The notes under the pieces: generated by a model
Told to the model about the DNA's origin: nothing
What the model saw: only the letters and a program-made list of their open reading frames with translations
The model's database searches: none
DNA from: Pollenia angustigena
Taxonomy: Eukaryota > Arthropoda > Insecta > Diptera > Polleniidae
NCBI GenBank assembly: GCA_930367215.1
Contig: OV884056.1
Coordinates: 232,243,127 to 232,307,126 of the forward strand
Direction: 5' to 3'
Length of the DNA stretch: 64,000 bases
Part shown: in pieces, positions 11,673-22,560 of the stretch
Position numbering within the stretch: position 1 is the stretch's first letter
Layout of the letters: every line of letters starts with the position of its first letter
Program-made: the position numbers and the translations under genes

Positions 11673-12761
11673 GGCCTAGAATTTGATTGCAAATTTTTAC
11701 TGTCGCTGATTTCAAATCTAATCTCCATTTTTCTCTATCAGGTCTAGTTTTCGAGATATACCGTTATGTCCAAAATTAAGGCCCTTTCACTACATATGTT
11801 GGAATAACTTGAAAAGGTGGACCATATGCAGTTAACAAAAAAATCCGAAACTTGGCAACAGTAGTATCTTTATGCCGTGCTTATATTGTTTTCAAATCTG
11901 CCCTTTACTTTCAGCGATATGGTTGAGTTTTTGAAAACAAAAAGGACAATTTTGAAAAAAACCAATTTTTTGTTCTTTAAAAATTCATAAAAAATAAAAT
12001 TGAGATACAAATCACGGTTTTGGTCTTTAAACATTTATCTTAACATAATTTCGAGTGAAATGAGTGTTAATTTCATTGCAATCGGTCCACAATATTTGAT
12101 TTTATTCACAATTAATTAAGATAACTGAATATCGATTTCCATACAAAAAGGAAAAAACGTTCATGACACACATCGAGCCTTATAAGCAAAAATGATGTAA
12201 CCGACATCATTTTCAATTTTAGTGAAATAAAATAAAAAAAAATTTTATTTTTTTTTGCTACGTGATTTTTGCTATTAGGGCGCGACACATATTTAAAATG
12301 TTATTTTTGTATGAAAATCGATATTCGGCTTTCTCAGTAAATTCTGAATCAAATCATAAGTTGTGCACCGATTACAATGATACAAACCTCATTTCATTTG
12401 AAATTATTTTAAGCTAAATGTTTTTAGACCAAAACTGTGATTTGTGTCGCGTTTTTATTTGGTTTGAATTTTTAAAGATCAAAAAATTGGGTTTTTTCAA
12501 AATTTTCCTATTTGTTCTTCAAAAATTCAACGATATCTCTGAAACTACAGGGAGAATTAAAAAACATTGTAAGCACAGTTTAAAGATAATACTGTTGCCG
12601 AGTTTCGGAATTTTGTTTTAAATGAATATGGTCAACCGTTTTCCAGTTATTCCAATATAAGTAGTGAAAGTGCCTTAATTTTGGACATAGAGAAAAATGG
12701 AGATTAGATTTGAAATCAGCGACCTCAAATTATTAAAATTATGCAATCAAATTCCAGGCCA
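11673..12761. mobile_element. 1.09 kb foldback element
   Basis: The left arm starts GGCCTAGAATTTGATTGCA, and the right arm ends with the complement of GGCCTGGAATTTGATTGCA. The arms pair for roughly 500 bp each, including GATTTCAAATCTAATCTCCA with its mirror near 12695, and TCCAAAATTAAGGCCCTTTC with its mirror near 12680. The fold centre is near 12200-12240. No open frame of interest. It abuts the integrase end of the gypsy fragment. A diverged half-copy is at about 3100-3510. Confidence 0.7.
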
Positions 12762-12765
12762 AATT

Positions 12766-13528
12766 TTGACGTCCAACAGTGATTTTAGCTAATATCAGCA
12801 GGGCTTTTAAGGCCACCTGTAATAAATTCGCCTTGAGTTTGACAAATGTTCGCCCAATGTTTACAACGCGTTTCATAAATGGCCAAACATAACGTTCAGA
12901 AACGAGCTTAGTTGAAACTTTAGCACCAGGATGAGATATATTATGCAATCCATTGAAAATCGACTTCCTTATCTCTTTAGGAATATAGGGCCTTGAAACA
13001 TTATTATTTGAAATATCAAAAAATATTTTTAATTTTGTGCCAGAAATAGACATTAATTGTAAGTTAAGTGAATTCTTTTCTTATAAAAGGTTTTTTTATC
13101 TCCATATCATTCTTCTGTAATTTTGAAAGTTCATCATAATCAAGAAGAGATATTGATTCGATACGTGAAAAGGCATCAGCTGCAACGTTTTCAGAGCCTT
13201 TAATATGAACTAAATTTGTAGTAAATTGTCCAATTAAGTTTAATTGTCGTAGTTGACGAGGACTTGCTTTTTCAGTCTTTTGAGAAAATGCAAAGGTAAG
13301 TCGTTTGTGGTCAGTATGTACTGAAAACTCACGACCTTCTATGTAATCACGAAAATATTTAACAGCAGAATAAATTCCCAATAATTCCCTGTCGTACACA
13401 GAAAAAAGTAAAAAACGGTTTTGATCACCAAAATAATTGAAACAAGCAAAAAATTGTTTAATTTTGCACCTATCACCGAAATGATTATACCAAATTTGCA
13501 AAAATTGCAAAACAAGGATTTTTTCCAA
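12766..13528 (-). pseudogene. Ty3/gypsy LTR-retrotransposon pol fragment (RNase H to integrase zinc finger)
   Basis: The upstream frame (13528-13064) shows the RNase H region of gypsy-type pol: SVYDRELLGIYSAVKYFRDY, then HTDHKRLTFAF, ASPRQLRQLNLI and VAADAFSRI. The next frame (13053 down to about 12766) shows the linker and H2C2 integrase zinc-finger region: HNISHPGAKV, SERYVWPFMKRV. The two histidines are present, but the CxxC pair expected at VNIGRTFVKLKANL is lost. Protease, most of the reverse transcriptase, the integrase core and LTRs are absent. The residues PRQLRQL...QFTTNL...HIKG look most like the CsRn1-type gypsy branch, which is inference. The last residues come from the neighbouring foldback. 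A dead fragment. Confidence 0.85.
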
Positions 13529-13529
13529 T

Positions 13530-14031
13530 TAAAAAGTTTTTACATTTTAATTACAAAAATAATTGAAAAAATTATTAATATTAAACAATATTTTAATTGA
13601 ATGAATTAACAAATTAATTAAAAACAATATCAATATTTTAATTGAATGAATTACTAACGTAATTGATTACAATACAGAAAATTTGTTATTTTAATAATTG
13701 TATTGATTAAAACAGTGATTGAATTTTTGCATTAAATCGATTAAATTTTTAATTGAATAAATTAAATAGTGTATTTGAAATACACTCTAAATTCAATTAC
13801 GCAAATTATTGAATCAAACAAATTGTTAATTGAATAAATTTGTTAAATCTTATAATTAAAAATCTTATAAAAAAACTTATAATTGAAATTAAGCTTAAAA
13901 TCAAGTAAAATTTTAATTGAAAAAAAATATTTTTTTTTTTAATTCAATCAATTAAGAACGTAATCATATTTATTTTAAAATTCAAAAATCACTATTAATT
14001 GAAAAAAAAACTGCCAATAATTTTTTTTGTG
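13530..14031. repeat. AT-rich element built of TTAATTGAAT-type repeats
   Basis: TTTTAATTGAAT, GAATTA and related AATTGAATAAATT words recur at least ten times over 500 bp, on both strands. The right boundary reads TTTTTTTTGTGTA, like the ACACARAAAAAA ends of other small elements here (for example 44441-44745, which uses similar TTAAACGTTTAAT words). The left boundary is unclear where it meets the gypsy fragment. Probably a MITE. Confidence 0.45.
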
Positions 14032-14033
14032 TA

Positions 14034-15204
14034 GGTACTATATTTCCTATCCGATTCCGACAACTTTTTTGTAAAGAATGATAATGGTTGTAATTCATTA
14101 TCAACTTTTTGTTCCAAAACGGCAACCTAGTACCTTGCCATAAATAAAGTATCCAATTATTTGACTTAAGGCTTTGTTCGAGTTAGGAATTAATCGATTT
14201 TTGAATTTAAAAATTGCTCGACTATTCGAATAAAGGTTTTGAATTTTTCGAATTACTCGAAAAACTTAAAGATTCAAATAATTTTATCTAATGGGGAAAA
14301 AAACATCTTTATGTGAACTCATAATTTTATTTTATTAATAACCGAAAAAGATGTACCAGGCAGTTGTGAAAAACATTTTAAGCCAATTTATTATTTCCTA
14401 AAATCGAGTGAAATTTAAATCGTTGTAGATTCTCCGTTAATTTTTTTTAAAAATCAGCGCAGTTTTTCCTGATTTTTAAAGAAGTGTTGGTTAAGATAAA
14501 AAAAAAATCCTTTTATGTAGTATACATTGAATTACTATATAAAAGGATTTTTTTTCAACTTTTAAAACAGGATCATTTTTTAAATTCTTTTGATTCCAAT
14601 TACACTCATATGATTTCGGTTTCCAGAACATGGCGGATAACTTTTATGTATTTTATTGTAATCCCCTTTTAATTTCCTTTATTTAAAAACTCTACTCTAT
14701 AGGTTTGGTTAATTTATTTTTTAAAGTATTACTGTTTCACGACAAATTTCAAACAAGGACGCTTAGATTTTTAAGACCGATCTAATTAATGATATCTCAA
14801 ATGTCAACATCCAGCCGATAACAAGACACAAGGTAATACAAAAATTGATGGACGGGTAATAACAGGTAACCCATAATCTGACAGTACATGGTTTACACAT
14901 TTTTAACTGCTGATGCATTTTATTTTTGCGAATTTAACGTTTATAATCAGCGTTTAAAAAACTGCAGTCAAAGTATAAAACCTGCTATTTCTTCCACTTC
15001 TTCATTTGTCATTGGTCAAAAAAATTTTTCCTTTACTTTTGATTCATTAATGTGAACAGTTAATGTGAACAGTCGCTATCAAACCAACTCAAAAAGCGAA
15101 AAGTTGTTTAAACATTTTTTGTTCGACAGTTTTAGGTTTCGTCTGCAGTTTTTCCTTTATGATTATTTCTTTATGATTATGGTTATTACAAATGTTTTTA
15201 CCAC
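14034..15204. other. AT-rich non-coding stretch
   Basis: Contains TCGAATTACTCGAAAAA-like short inverted words near 14210-14270 and a strong small hairpin (14499-14556, listed separately), plus a 14 bp tandem echo GTTAATGTGAACA near 15056. No gene or element boundary recognised. Confidence 0.4.
14499..14556. repeat. 58 bp snap-back hairpin
   Basis: AAAAAAAATCCTTTTATGTA at the left pairs with TATATAAAAGGATTTTTTTT at the right with about one mismatch, leaving a loop of roughly 14 bases. The stem is long for chance in AT-rich DNA. It could be a tiny palindromic element or a transcribed hairpin; nothing else supports either. Confidence 0.55.
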
Positions 15205-15641
15205 TACTGCATATGGTATATATATTTTTTTCTATATCCATTGAATAGCGAAGTTGTTTGAATTATGTCCATCTGACTTTCTGTCAGTGTGTCTATTGAA
15301 ATAGGTTTACCGAATACCCTTTATATAATGGGGACCTAGTTGGTATATATTTATATCACATTGGTCCATAAATGGTTGAGATATGAGCAAAAACCATGAT
15401 TGCCGCTCTAATTTTTGCCCAGAAATCTCGGTCTTTACCCTACAAATGTGTTCTGGTAGGAAATACTCCATAAAAAATAAGTTTGGGTGATGAAATTCAC
15501 CTTAAATATTCTCTGTATCAAGCATTTATATTCAAATAATGCTCAAACCATATGACCTAGAGCACAATTGGCTTTTCAATACTATGGTGAAGGGTATACA
15601 AGTTTCGGTACAGCAGGATAAAGCACTTTTACTTGTAATAT
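15205..15641 (+). mobile_element. mini-me/DINE-1-like repeat, degraded
   Basis: Carries ATAGCGAAGTTGTTTGAATT, a decayed GTCY tract (ATGTCCATCTGACTTTCTGTC), GGTCCATAAATGGTTGAGAT, and the 3' end CTATGGTGAAGGGTATACAA followed by TTTCGGTACAGC and GCACTTTTACTTGT. The order matches other plus-oriented copies here. Non-coding. Confidence 0.6.
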
Positions 15642-16131
15642 TTTGGATGAGTTTTTAATACTTTATTTATTATACATATATGTTTGTATATATGTATGTT
15701 TATGAAATACACTATCCAGAATCTAGGACGAGCAAGTACTTGTTATACATACAAGCCAACACAGTGATGTCAGCTTGAAGTGATTTAAATGTACCAAGAT
15801 TGCCTAACTTTTAGATTTGATGTCTCGAATAAAAGGTGACTTAAGCCGTGATATGTTAGCTCTCGAACAACTTTCCTCCAATCCCTCTTAAATTTCCTAC
15901 AATCCCCAACGAAAATATACTTCATTATTATTCAACCGATGTGTTTACATTTCTATATAATTTGTACAATTTTTTGTCGTTTGCCTTTCCACTCCCTGTT
16001 ATTTCGTTTTATTTTTGCATTCAATAAAAGTTTTAAAATAATAAAATATGAAACTGAATGTTTGGAAATATGCAATACGGACATAAATGAATGTGAAATT
16101 GTTTTCATTCTGTACAACGACAGCACAACTC
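15642..16131. other. non-coding stretch
   Basis: No gene or element end recognised. A 105-residue open frame starting at 15939 has no motif I know and low-complexity composition, so it is not called. Confidence 0.35.
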
Positions 16132-16352
16132 CAAAACATGCTAAGTCGAAACAGTATGTGTTGTGCAGCAGAAGCCCTCAAAGTTTACGGGCGATGCAAC
16201 ATTCAGGTGTTTGCTTAAGTACTTTCTTGTGCATAACTTTCGATTGGTTCAGCTGATCGACACCAAAATGTGATAGAATTTAAGTTGAACAATACTTGAT
16301 TCAAAAACGTAAAAAAATTGAAAACATGCCAAGCTGACTTAGCATGTTTTGG
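16132..16352. repeat. inverted repeat bounded by CCAAAACATGCTAAGTC
   Basis: CCAAAACATGCTAAGTC at about 16132 is perfectly matched in reverse complement at about 16336-16352. The right copy is also half of a local near-palindrome (AAAACATGCCAAGCTGACTT... GCATGTTTT, 16322-16351). No clear target duplication, so it may be a small degraded element. Confidence 0.45.
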
Positions 16353-16460
16353 ATTTGAGCTGTCGATATTTAAGTTCATGTGTATGGATGTGTTCCCAAT
16401 GTTATGGATAAAGTTATCTTCTTGTATTGCCTGGTTAGTAAAACCACCACAAGATGGCTA

Positions 16461-16883
16461 CCCAGCGGGAAAAAGAAAGCAATAAGTAGGCCTCTGTACT
16501 CCTCCTTTTCGATGTACAAGGCCTGCTGGCTCCATTCCGTAATCATATCTTTTTTACAAACGTCGTCTTTAAAGGGGGGAGGTGGGTAGGCCTTCCGATC
16601 TCACTTCTTTTGCTGTTACCTAAGAATGGTAATTGGATTTTAAAAAAAATATTTTTTTACGTATGCTCTGGCAAAAAAAAAAAAAAACAAAACAAAAAAT
16701 TTTACTGCTTCTTTTCTCCTTTCTTATGGAAGGGAATGTGTATCTTATACATATTTTGTACGAAACAGCCGAGGCCTTCTATGAGGCATTCTTTAGCAAT
16801 TAGACAAGAATGGTAATTGAGTCAAAAAAATTGAATCAAAATAAGGCCTAAAGAAGGAATGTCTTCTGAGTTTTCCCGCGGGG
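16461..16883. mobile_element. 423 bp TA-flanked MITE, CCCAGC ends
   Basis: CCCAGCGGGAAAA at the left and its near-complement TTTTCCCGCGGGG at the right are flanked by TA (16459-16460, 16884-16885). Inside, TAGGCCT, GGTAATTG and CTTCTTT text is mirrored. The terminal sequence and size resemble the 415 bp element at 32420-32834, so both may belong to one family. Confidence 0.6.
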
Positions 16884-17246
16884 TAGTTGTGTATGTATGT
16901 ATTTGTGTATGTTAACATTTAAACAAGGAAATAGTTGGTAACATATTGGCACTTGAAAGTTTCCAACAAAAGAAACAAATTGTATGTGTACACGACAAAA
17001 CAAAATGATAAATAAAGAACGCTCTTAAACTGAAAACGTGGATTTTAAATAAATTGTTACTTTTTTTGAGTTTTGTTCTAAAACAATTTTTCTTTATACA
17101 AATGCAAGAGTACAAAACAAATTGTTTGCGTTTATTCATAAACTAACAAGTAGTAGTAGTAGACAATAAACTAAGAAGTAGAATGTTTTAAATTTTTTAA
17201 AAATTCTAACAAAATGATACAAATTTGTCAGCTAAAAACGGAATAC

Positions 17247-17500
17247 ATATCTGTGGCATTTTGACAAAACATCTTAAGTCGAATTTAAAAAGTTGAAAAA
17301 AATGTTGTTAATCATGCGAATTTTCATTCAAAAAACATTTTTGTTTAAGTTTTTAAAATTTTGTATTATAAACGAAATTTTTCTTTAATTTTGGTTTATT
17401 TTATTATTTAATAAAAATGATTTTTTCACCGAGTTTTTTAAAAAAACTTTTTTGCTATCTTATCTCGACTTAAGATGTTTTGTCAAAATGCCACAGATAT
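17247..17500. mobile_element. 254 bp MITE with perfect 36 bp TIRs
   Basis: The left arm starts ATATCTGTGGCATTTTGACA and continues through AAACATCTTAAGTCGA; the right arm (17465-17500) is its exact reverse complement. The symmetric ATAT at the tips allows a TA duplication. Interior is AT-rich and non-coding. Identical arms suggest a fairly recent insertion or arm homogenisation. Confidence 0.75.
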
Positions 17501-18389
17501 TTATTCGTAAAATATTATTTTTAGGTCTTTTAGGTTTTCTTCTATTCAAAAAAAAGTGGACATATGCCATTATAATTTATGTTAAATAAAAAGACAAAGA
17601 GAAGTTATTATTTATGATAGTAAATCACATTTCCATGGAAGTTACATATATGAAATAATGTTCAATTGGCAGTTTGTTTTATTAAATTAAATTTTGTGAT
17701 AAATTTTTATTTCATTTTAAACAACTGTCAATTTTTGTATGATTTAGTTAGTATCTCAGGAATTATTTATGTGTTCGTTTAAAATATTGAATTTTAAACC
17801 AACATATGCAGTAAACGGTTTATTTTTTCCAATTTTTGTTTTTTAACAACACAGGCCTGCAAAATATAAATAAATAAAGATGCGGTCACGAATATTTCGA
17901 ATATAGCGAAAAAGAGGGTGTTGCAACAGCATTTTGACGGAAAAGGCATTCAATTACCTTTCCAACGATAAGCCATTTATCTCGATCGGACTTTTCGGTT
18001 GGGCTCCACAAGGGTTTGAGTGGGACCATACATCGAAAAACACCTAAGTACCGTTATCTAAAAAACGGTCCCAATTAACTTATCTAGGCATGTGGCGTTC
18101 TTGGTATTTTTCCAAATTAAAAATTTGTAAAGCAGTGTTATAAACAAAATTGTGTTTACGCTATTACCGTTTTTAATTTATTTAATGTTTTGACATGTTA
18201 TAATCAGTAATTTAGTGTAAAATAGCGTTTATTTGTATCTGCACAGGAAAAAATATCTCAAAAAAATTTTAATTTAACAAACTTTTTATTCGATTTAATG
18301 AAAATATTTTTTAAAATTACACTGCGAAAAATGCACTGCGAAAAATGCACTCAATAAAACATATTTAATAATGAAATAATTAAAAATTT
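17501..18389. other. AT-rich non-coding stretch
   Basis: No gene seen. Around 17880-18090 there is a less AT-rich block (GATGCGGTCACGAATATTTCG ... CCAACGATAAGCC ... AAACGGTCCCAATTA) that looks like a degraded repeat end, reminiscent of the GGTCAC-ended element at 57-63 kb, but similarity is too weak to assign. Confidence 0.35.
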
Positions 18390-19545
18390 CTTTTTCTAAA
18401 CTCCTTTTTTTCGTAGGGTGTGACCAATCCAATTCCATCGTCTCTTTTTGATTTCGTTTTGTATTGCAATTTGGCTGCATTTCTCAAGAAGTAGTTTGTT
18501 GGATATGGTATTTGGCCACCAGATCTTGCAAAATTTCCAGAGGCATTTGTTTACAAAAATATTAAGTATCTTTTTATGTGCTCTCGTCATTAGCCAGGTC
18601 TCACATCCGTACAAAAGGATCGATTTAACATTCGAATTGAAGATGCGTAATTTGGTGCGGGTGAAGATTGATGATGACCTCCAGATTTTCCAAAGCTGAG
18701 AAAAAGCACCTTGCGCTTTGGATGTTCTACTATGTATATCACTTGCAGTCCTCCCGTCTGAGGAAATGACACTCTCTGAGGAAATGAAGGAGTTTACATT
18801 CTCGATAGCATTCCCACCAACTTTAAAGGTTGCATCAGAGTTGGTTGCGTTAACTTTCAAGTTTTGGCCTTTGCAGAGTTAATCTCTAATCCGACATTGT
18901 AAGATTCGGAAATGAGGTCATCGATTTTATCCTGCATCCAGGTGATAGCACGGTTTTTTTCGTTTAGTCCGAGTTAGAACTATCAGGAATACTATAGGTG
19001 ACATAAGGCAATCCTGTCGAACCCCGGGACTGGTGTTGAACTCCGCGGATAAGCGACCATTGTATAGAACTCTGCACTTGAAGCCATTGTTTTGTGCCTT
19101 AATCAATCTTATAAGCTTCGGTGAAATACCCCTCTGCATTAATGCAGACCCTGTTAATGCTGTCGATTGACGAATACAAGTTGGAGAGCGCTTCTGAGCT
19201 CCACGAACTGCTCTATTATTATCCTCAATGTACTAAAGTGGTCGACACACGAGCGGTTTGATCGAAACCCTGCCTGTTGCCTGCGAATGGTTGAGTCCAG
19301 TTTTTCGTTTACGCGGTTAAATAGAATTTTAGTTCGTCGGAATTGGCAGCAACATAATACCTCTGTAGTTGCGGCATTGACCAAGATCACCTTATTTTGT
19401 GATCGTGACGAATATCCCCTCCAACCATTCTTTCGGTAGCTTTTCTGTCTCCCAAATTTTAATAAAGAGGGAATGCAGGAGTCAAGCTGTAGTTATCGAA
19501 CAGGCTTTTATCATGTCAGCTATTATATTATTAACTCCTCGTTAA
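18390..19545 (-). pseudogene. RTE-like non-LTR retrotransposon remnant, reverse transcriptase and C-terminus
   Basis: Read from 19545 downward, shifted frames give VTITK.GDLGQCRNYRGI (RT fingers), RRQQAGFRSNRSCVDH and LRIIIEQFVELRSALQLVFV (palm A region), then KLIRLIKAQNNGFKCRVLYNG and FNTSPGVRQDCLMSPIVFLI (motif B region). After a gap that removes the YADD box, 18860-18396 gives [50 protein letters not shown] and [11 protein letters not shown], the conserved C-terminal part of RTE-type ORF2. Endonuclease is absent; there are at least three frameshifts. Similar in type to, but not a copy of, the RTE-like element at 30.2-33.6 kb. Confidence 0.85.
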
Positions 19546-20079
19546 GAGTTTCATATCTCGATTTTCCGCCGCTGATTCCGCCCATAAATTTTTTAATCAA
19601 TTATGCAATTTTCGTATTCAAATAGGAAAATTATTTTTTCCTGTGTGCATTTTACATTTTACTATTTTTGAATACTCTCAAAAGACAAACACATATTCAC
19701 TTTACAAATTTTGTAATGAAATTGGTTTTTGTGCAATTTACAATTGGTTTTGTTTTATTTCTTTTTCTTTTGGCAGAACACAATCAAAGAGCCCCTTTAA
19801 ATATGCCAGTAAATATGCAATGCAAAATTTTTATTCTTTTTCTTTTATTTTAAGAACAAATAAACCTACATTGTAAAATAATGGCTGCATGTAGTATTTC
19901 AGAGCGCCCTCACCTTACTTTTGTGTGGATTTTTTTTCTTAATATTGAAATAATCTATATGATCTTGCATTAGGTACTACCTATCTTTAAATTTAAATAG
20001 AATAGAGTATTTATGTGTGTTATTTATGTGTATATCATCGAAGTTTGTTATATATTTAAAGGCCCTATCAATGCAATTA
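19546..20079. other. non-coding stretch
   Basis: Nothing recognised beyond a pyrimidine-rich TTTCTTTTTCTTTTGGCAG near 19757-19775 that looks like an intron acceptor but is followed by no identifiable exon. Confidence 0.35.
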
Positions 20080-20545
20080 TGTATGAAACATAAAATCACG
20101 CAAGTGTCAGGAACAGCTTTGGTGGATGGCGCGCATCCGAAATGTCCAATATTCCATGACTTTGACGCATAAAAGAGGTTAAATTTTACCGATGGTTCGC
20201 ATTACCTGCGACTTAAGAAAGCCCAACAAGAAAAGATATGGGCATCAAATCCCTTGTGCAGAATGTCTAATGTGGCATAAGCTGTTTGGCACGTTACTTA
20301 GTCCTGTTGAAATCTATATCTTCCATTTCAGGCAATGACCTATAACGTTGACAGTATTGGCCTGGCCAACGTCGTCCTCAAAAAGATAATGAGAGATGAT
20401 GCCACCAGCCCAAAATCCACACCAAACAGTGCCTTTTTCTGAATTTACTAAACGCTCTCGGATCCCAGTGGATTGGTGTCGTCCTGAATTCCCCATTTTT
20501 TTTTCACGTACAACATATTCATTCAGAAATGGACCTAAAGGTTGA
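20080..20545 (-). pseudogene. mariner-like transposase remnant
   Basis: From 20545 downward the frames read WGIQDDTNP, then TVWCGFWAGGIISHYLFEDD (20440-20390 region), then a deletion that removes the stretch normally between the two halves of the DDE core, then FQQD, TAYATLDILHKGFDAHIFS and a final HLRDFMF. These match the Tc1/mariner D...D region (VWCG.WAGGI.GPYFF, FQQDGATCHTA). Several frameshifts and stops; no inverted termini seen. Related remnants lie at 21690-21850, 46927-47627 and 63440-64000. Confidence 0.75.
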
Positions 20546-20955
20546 AGATAATTGTTTGATGAAGCCAGCTTAAACTTTTTAAAGTTTTATCACTTGTTAA
20601 ACTTAAAAGCCGTTAATGGTTGTTAAGCAACAGTCTAAATAATTTGCCGCTAATTCGACAGATGTATCATTTAGAATATGGCCGCTTTAAACTCTAAAAG
20701 TTCGAAAGTCCCTACTGGCAGACCCTTTAAAATGTATTACTTAAAAGAGAGCAATATTTTATTTTATTTATATTTTAAAAGTATGTTTTTTAAAAATCAA
20801 ACACTGTGAGGGACAAAATTGAAGCAACAAGGTAAATTTTTTTTTTCTTATGTTCTTACAAATTATATCGTTTAGAAGTCGTGGAAAATTCTTTATGAGA
20901 ATGCAAATCGCTGCACTTTTATCCATTTTCGAACCCTAAACCAAAATTGATAGCA

Positions 20956-21540
20956 GTGCGGGCAAAGAAAAAACATGGTTGTGCTAAAAATGTTCTAAGA
21001 GCAACAAATTACGATTATTATTAGAATTTGCGCGAAATTATCGTATGTTACAAAAACCAAAATTTACAGGACAGCCATTTTTCTATTTTTCTCTGCTATC
21101 GCTTGCAATATCAAACTGAAAATATACATTCAATTTTTGGAGCAACGAAGTGGAATTCGCCTACAATATTTTGTCAGGTGACGTCTCTAGTAGAACAAGA
21201 TTGCATCTAAAACTCAATTTCAAAAAATGGGTATATACGATAATTTCGCGCAAAGGGATCGATATTATGACAATATATATATATTTCATCATAATATTTT
21301 CCCCTTAATCATACTCTTATCATGTTATTCATAATAAGTTCAGAAGTAATCATTTATGATACCAAGTGATTATGTTATTGTTGAAAGTTATCATATTATA
21401 GTCTGAAATTATCACATTATGATTTAAATATGATTGCTATTATCATATTTCAATAGCTGGTTATTATAATGTTGTTGTAATCGTTTGTCGTAGGTCGCAA
21501 TTATTTATAAATTATATCATAACATTTAATTAACATGATT
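20956..21540. mobile_element. partial copy of the 4893-6097 element
   Basis: GGCAAAGAAAAAACATGGTT near 20961 and GTTCTAAGAGCAACA near 20990 repeat the left end of the element at 4893, and the downstream CATATTATGAT-type words resemble its interior. It is split by the small MITE at 21027-21254 and its right end is lost where the ribozyme-bearing fragment begins. Confidence 0.5.
21027..21254. mobile_element. 228 bp MITE with 20 bp perfect TIRs
   Basis: TTTGCGCGAAATTATCGTAT at 21027-21046 is the exact reverse complement of the last 20 bases (21235-21254). It lies inside the partial element above. A target duplication is not evident. The CGCG-containing tip is unusual in this AT-rich context. 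Confidence 0.65.
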
Positions 21541-21667
21541 TTGTTCGTCGTGCTTAATTCCCAATTTTTATAATTGACAACAACACTGAAATTTATTGTT
21601 GATGGGATAGACTATTCCAATGCGCATTTCACTGGTTGCTTAGGCCAGATCATCAGGAAACTTCATA
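21541..21667 (-). mobile_element. fragment of hammerhead-bearing short repeat
   Basis: On the minus strand this contains GAAGTTTCCTGATGATCTGG and the following bases of the repeat found twice at 25596-26193, ending near GTGCTTAATTCCCAA. About 125 bp are shared at high identity. It directly joins a mariner C-terminal remnant at its right. Confidence 0.65.
21601..21667 (-). ncRNA. hammerhead-ribozyme-like motif, copy with U at the cleavage base
   Basis: The minus strand shows CTGATGA, a helix CTGG/CCAG closed by a nine-base loop, GAAA, then TGCGCATT followed by GGAA, with TTTC upstream of CTGATGA to pair with GGAA. It equals the 26055 copy except that the base before the predicted cleavage site is U rather than A. 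NUU sites are generally poorer substrates, which is known for hammerheads. Activity is unknown. Confidence 0.5.
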
Positions 21668-21689
21668 AACAGCATAGAACCTCAATTAT

Positions 21690-21850
21690 GCCTTAGCGTC
21701 ATCGAAAATTTGGACCATCGGATGGAGGTGTACCGCCGGGGTCGCGGCGGCCATTTGGCCGATATTTTGCTCCATCCATAATTGAACCATACCAATATCA
21801 TCATCATAAAAAGAAATGACAATTTTCCTAAATAATTTGTGTTTTATTCA
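21690..21850 (+). pseudogene. C-terminal end of a mariner-like transposase
   Basis: The plus strand reads NLDHRMEVYRRGRGGHLADI (about 21697-21760), the conserved C-terminal tail of the mariner-like family whose other remnants lie nearby. Only the last 40 residues or so remain, without TIR. The window end (63960-64000) carries a diverged version of the same tail. Confidence 0.65.
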
Positions 21851-22149
21851 AAATCAACGTCGGCTCTTAAAATTTAACCACCCTTAATTTAGAACTTAAA
21901 AAATAGCAAAACATGCACCGGCACATGTATGTTTGGAAATGAAGGTCTTTAAGCAAGGAATATCTATTAAGTTAACATCTGTTAAACAAAAAACATTGTC
22001 TCTTTCTTACATGCAATCAAAATCCTTATATACAAAATTTTGTGTGTGTTTATTACATGGAGTTTGACAAACAAATATATATATATGTTCCCGACGATCC
22101 TATAAGGAGCATAGGGCCCCAGATTAAATATAGTTGAGGTTTCATTAAT

Positions 22150-22560
22150 ACGTGTTATTAAAATGCGGGAGCTTATTAGGCTTCCGCATCCGATTCTGGT
22201 GCTGGGGCTGCCAGCAACCTCCAGGCAGGCAATTTGTAAAGTTTTTCAAAGGCAGAGATTATCCGCGTTCCTTCTACTTCCTGAGACGCCCTTAACGAGC
22301 CATCAGGATACTTTACAGAAACTAAGTTTCAGAAGTTCTTCCTACTGACCTGAGACGTCTTCCAACCATTCAGGTTACTTAGCCGCCTTCTCACTCTAGC
22401 TAGCCTCTGAACGGGTGTTCTAAAGCCATTGCCCGTGGAATACCTGGTAAAAACCGGAGGTAGTGAGCTGCTTTGACTGTGAAGCAAAGGAATCATCCTT
22501 GGACACTCCCACATGAGTGGCAATCAAGAACTTTCAACCTTTACTTGTCACAGTCCATTC
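22150..22560 (-). repeat. 5' untranslated fragment of an RTE-like element
   Basis: A GC-richer island in AT-rich DNA. TACTTCCTGAGACGCCC, a second CCTGAGACGTC, CAACCATTCAGGTTACTTAG and CTCACTCTAGCTAGCC resemble TAGTTCCTGAGACGCATGCC ... GGCCATTCAGGGTT ... CACTCCTAACTAG at 33530-33600, which lies just 5' of the RTE-like ORF at 30.2-33.4 kb. No coding capacity. Orientation follows that element. Confidence 0.5.

Noticed and set aside
15939..16256. 105-codon open frame
   Set aside because: No family recognised; composition is that of translated AT-rich DNA.
19757..19775. Pyrimidine tract plus CAG resembling an intron acceptor
   Set aside because: No conserved exon follows in any frame and no matching donor was found.
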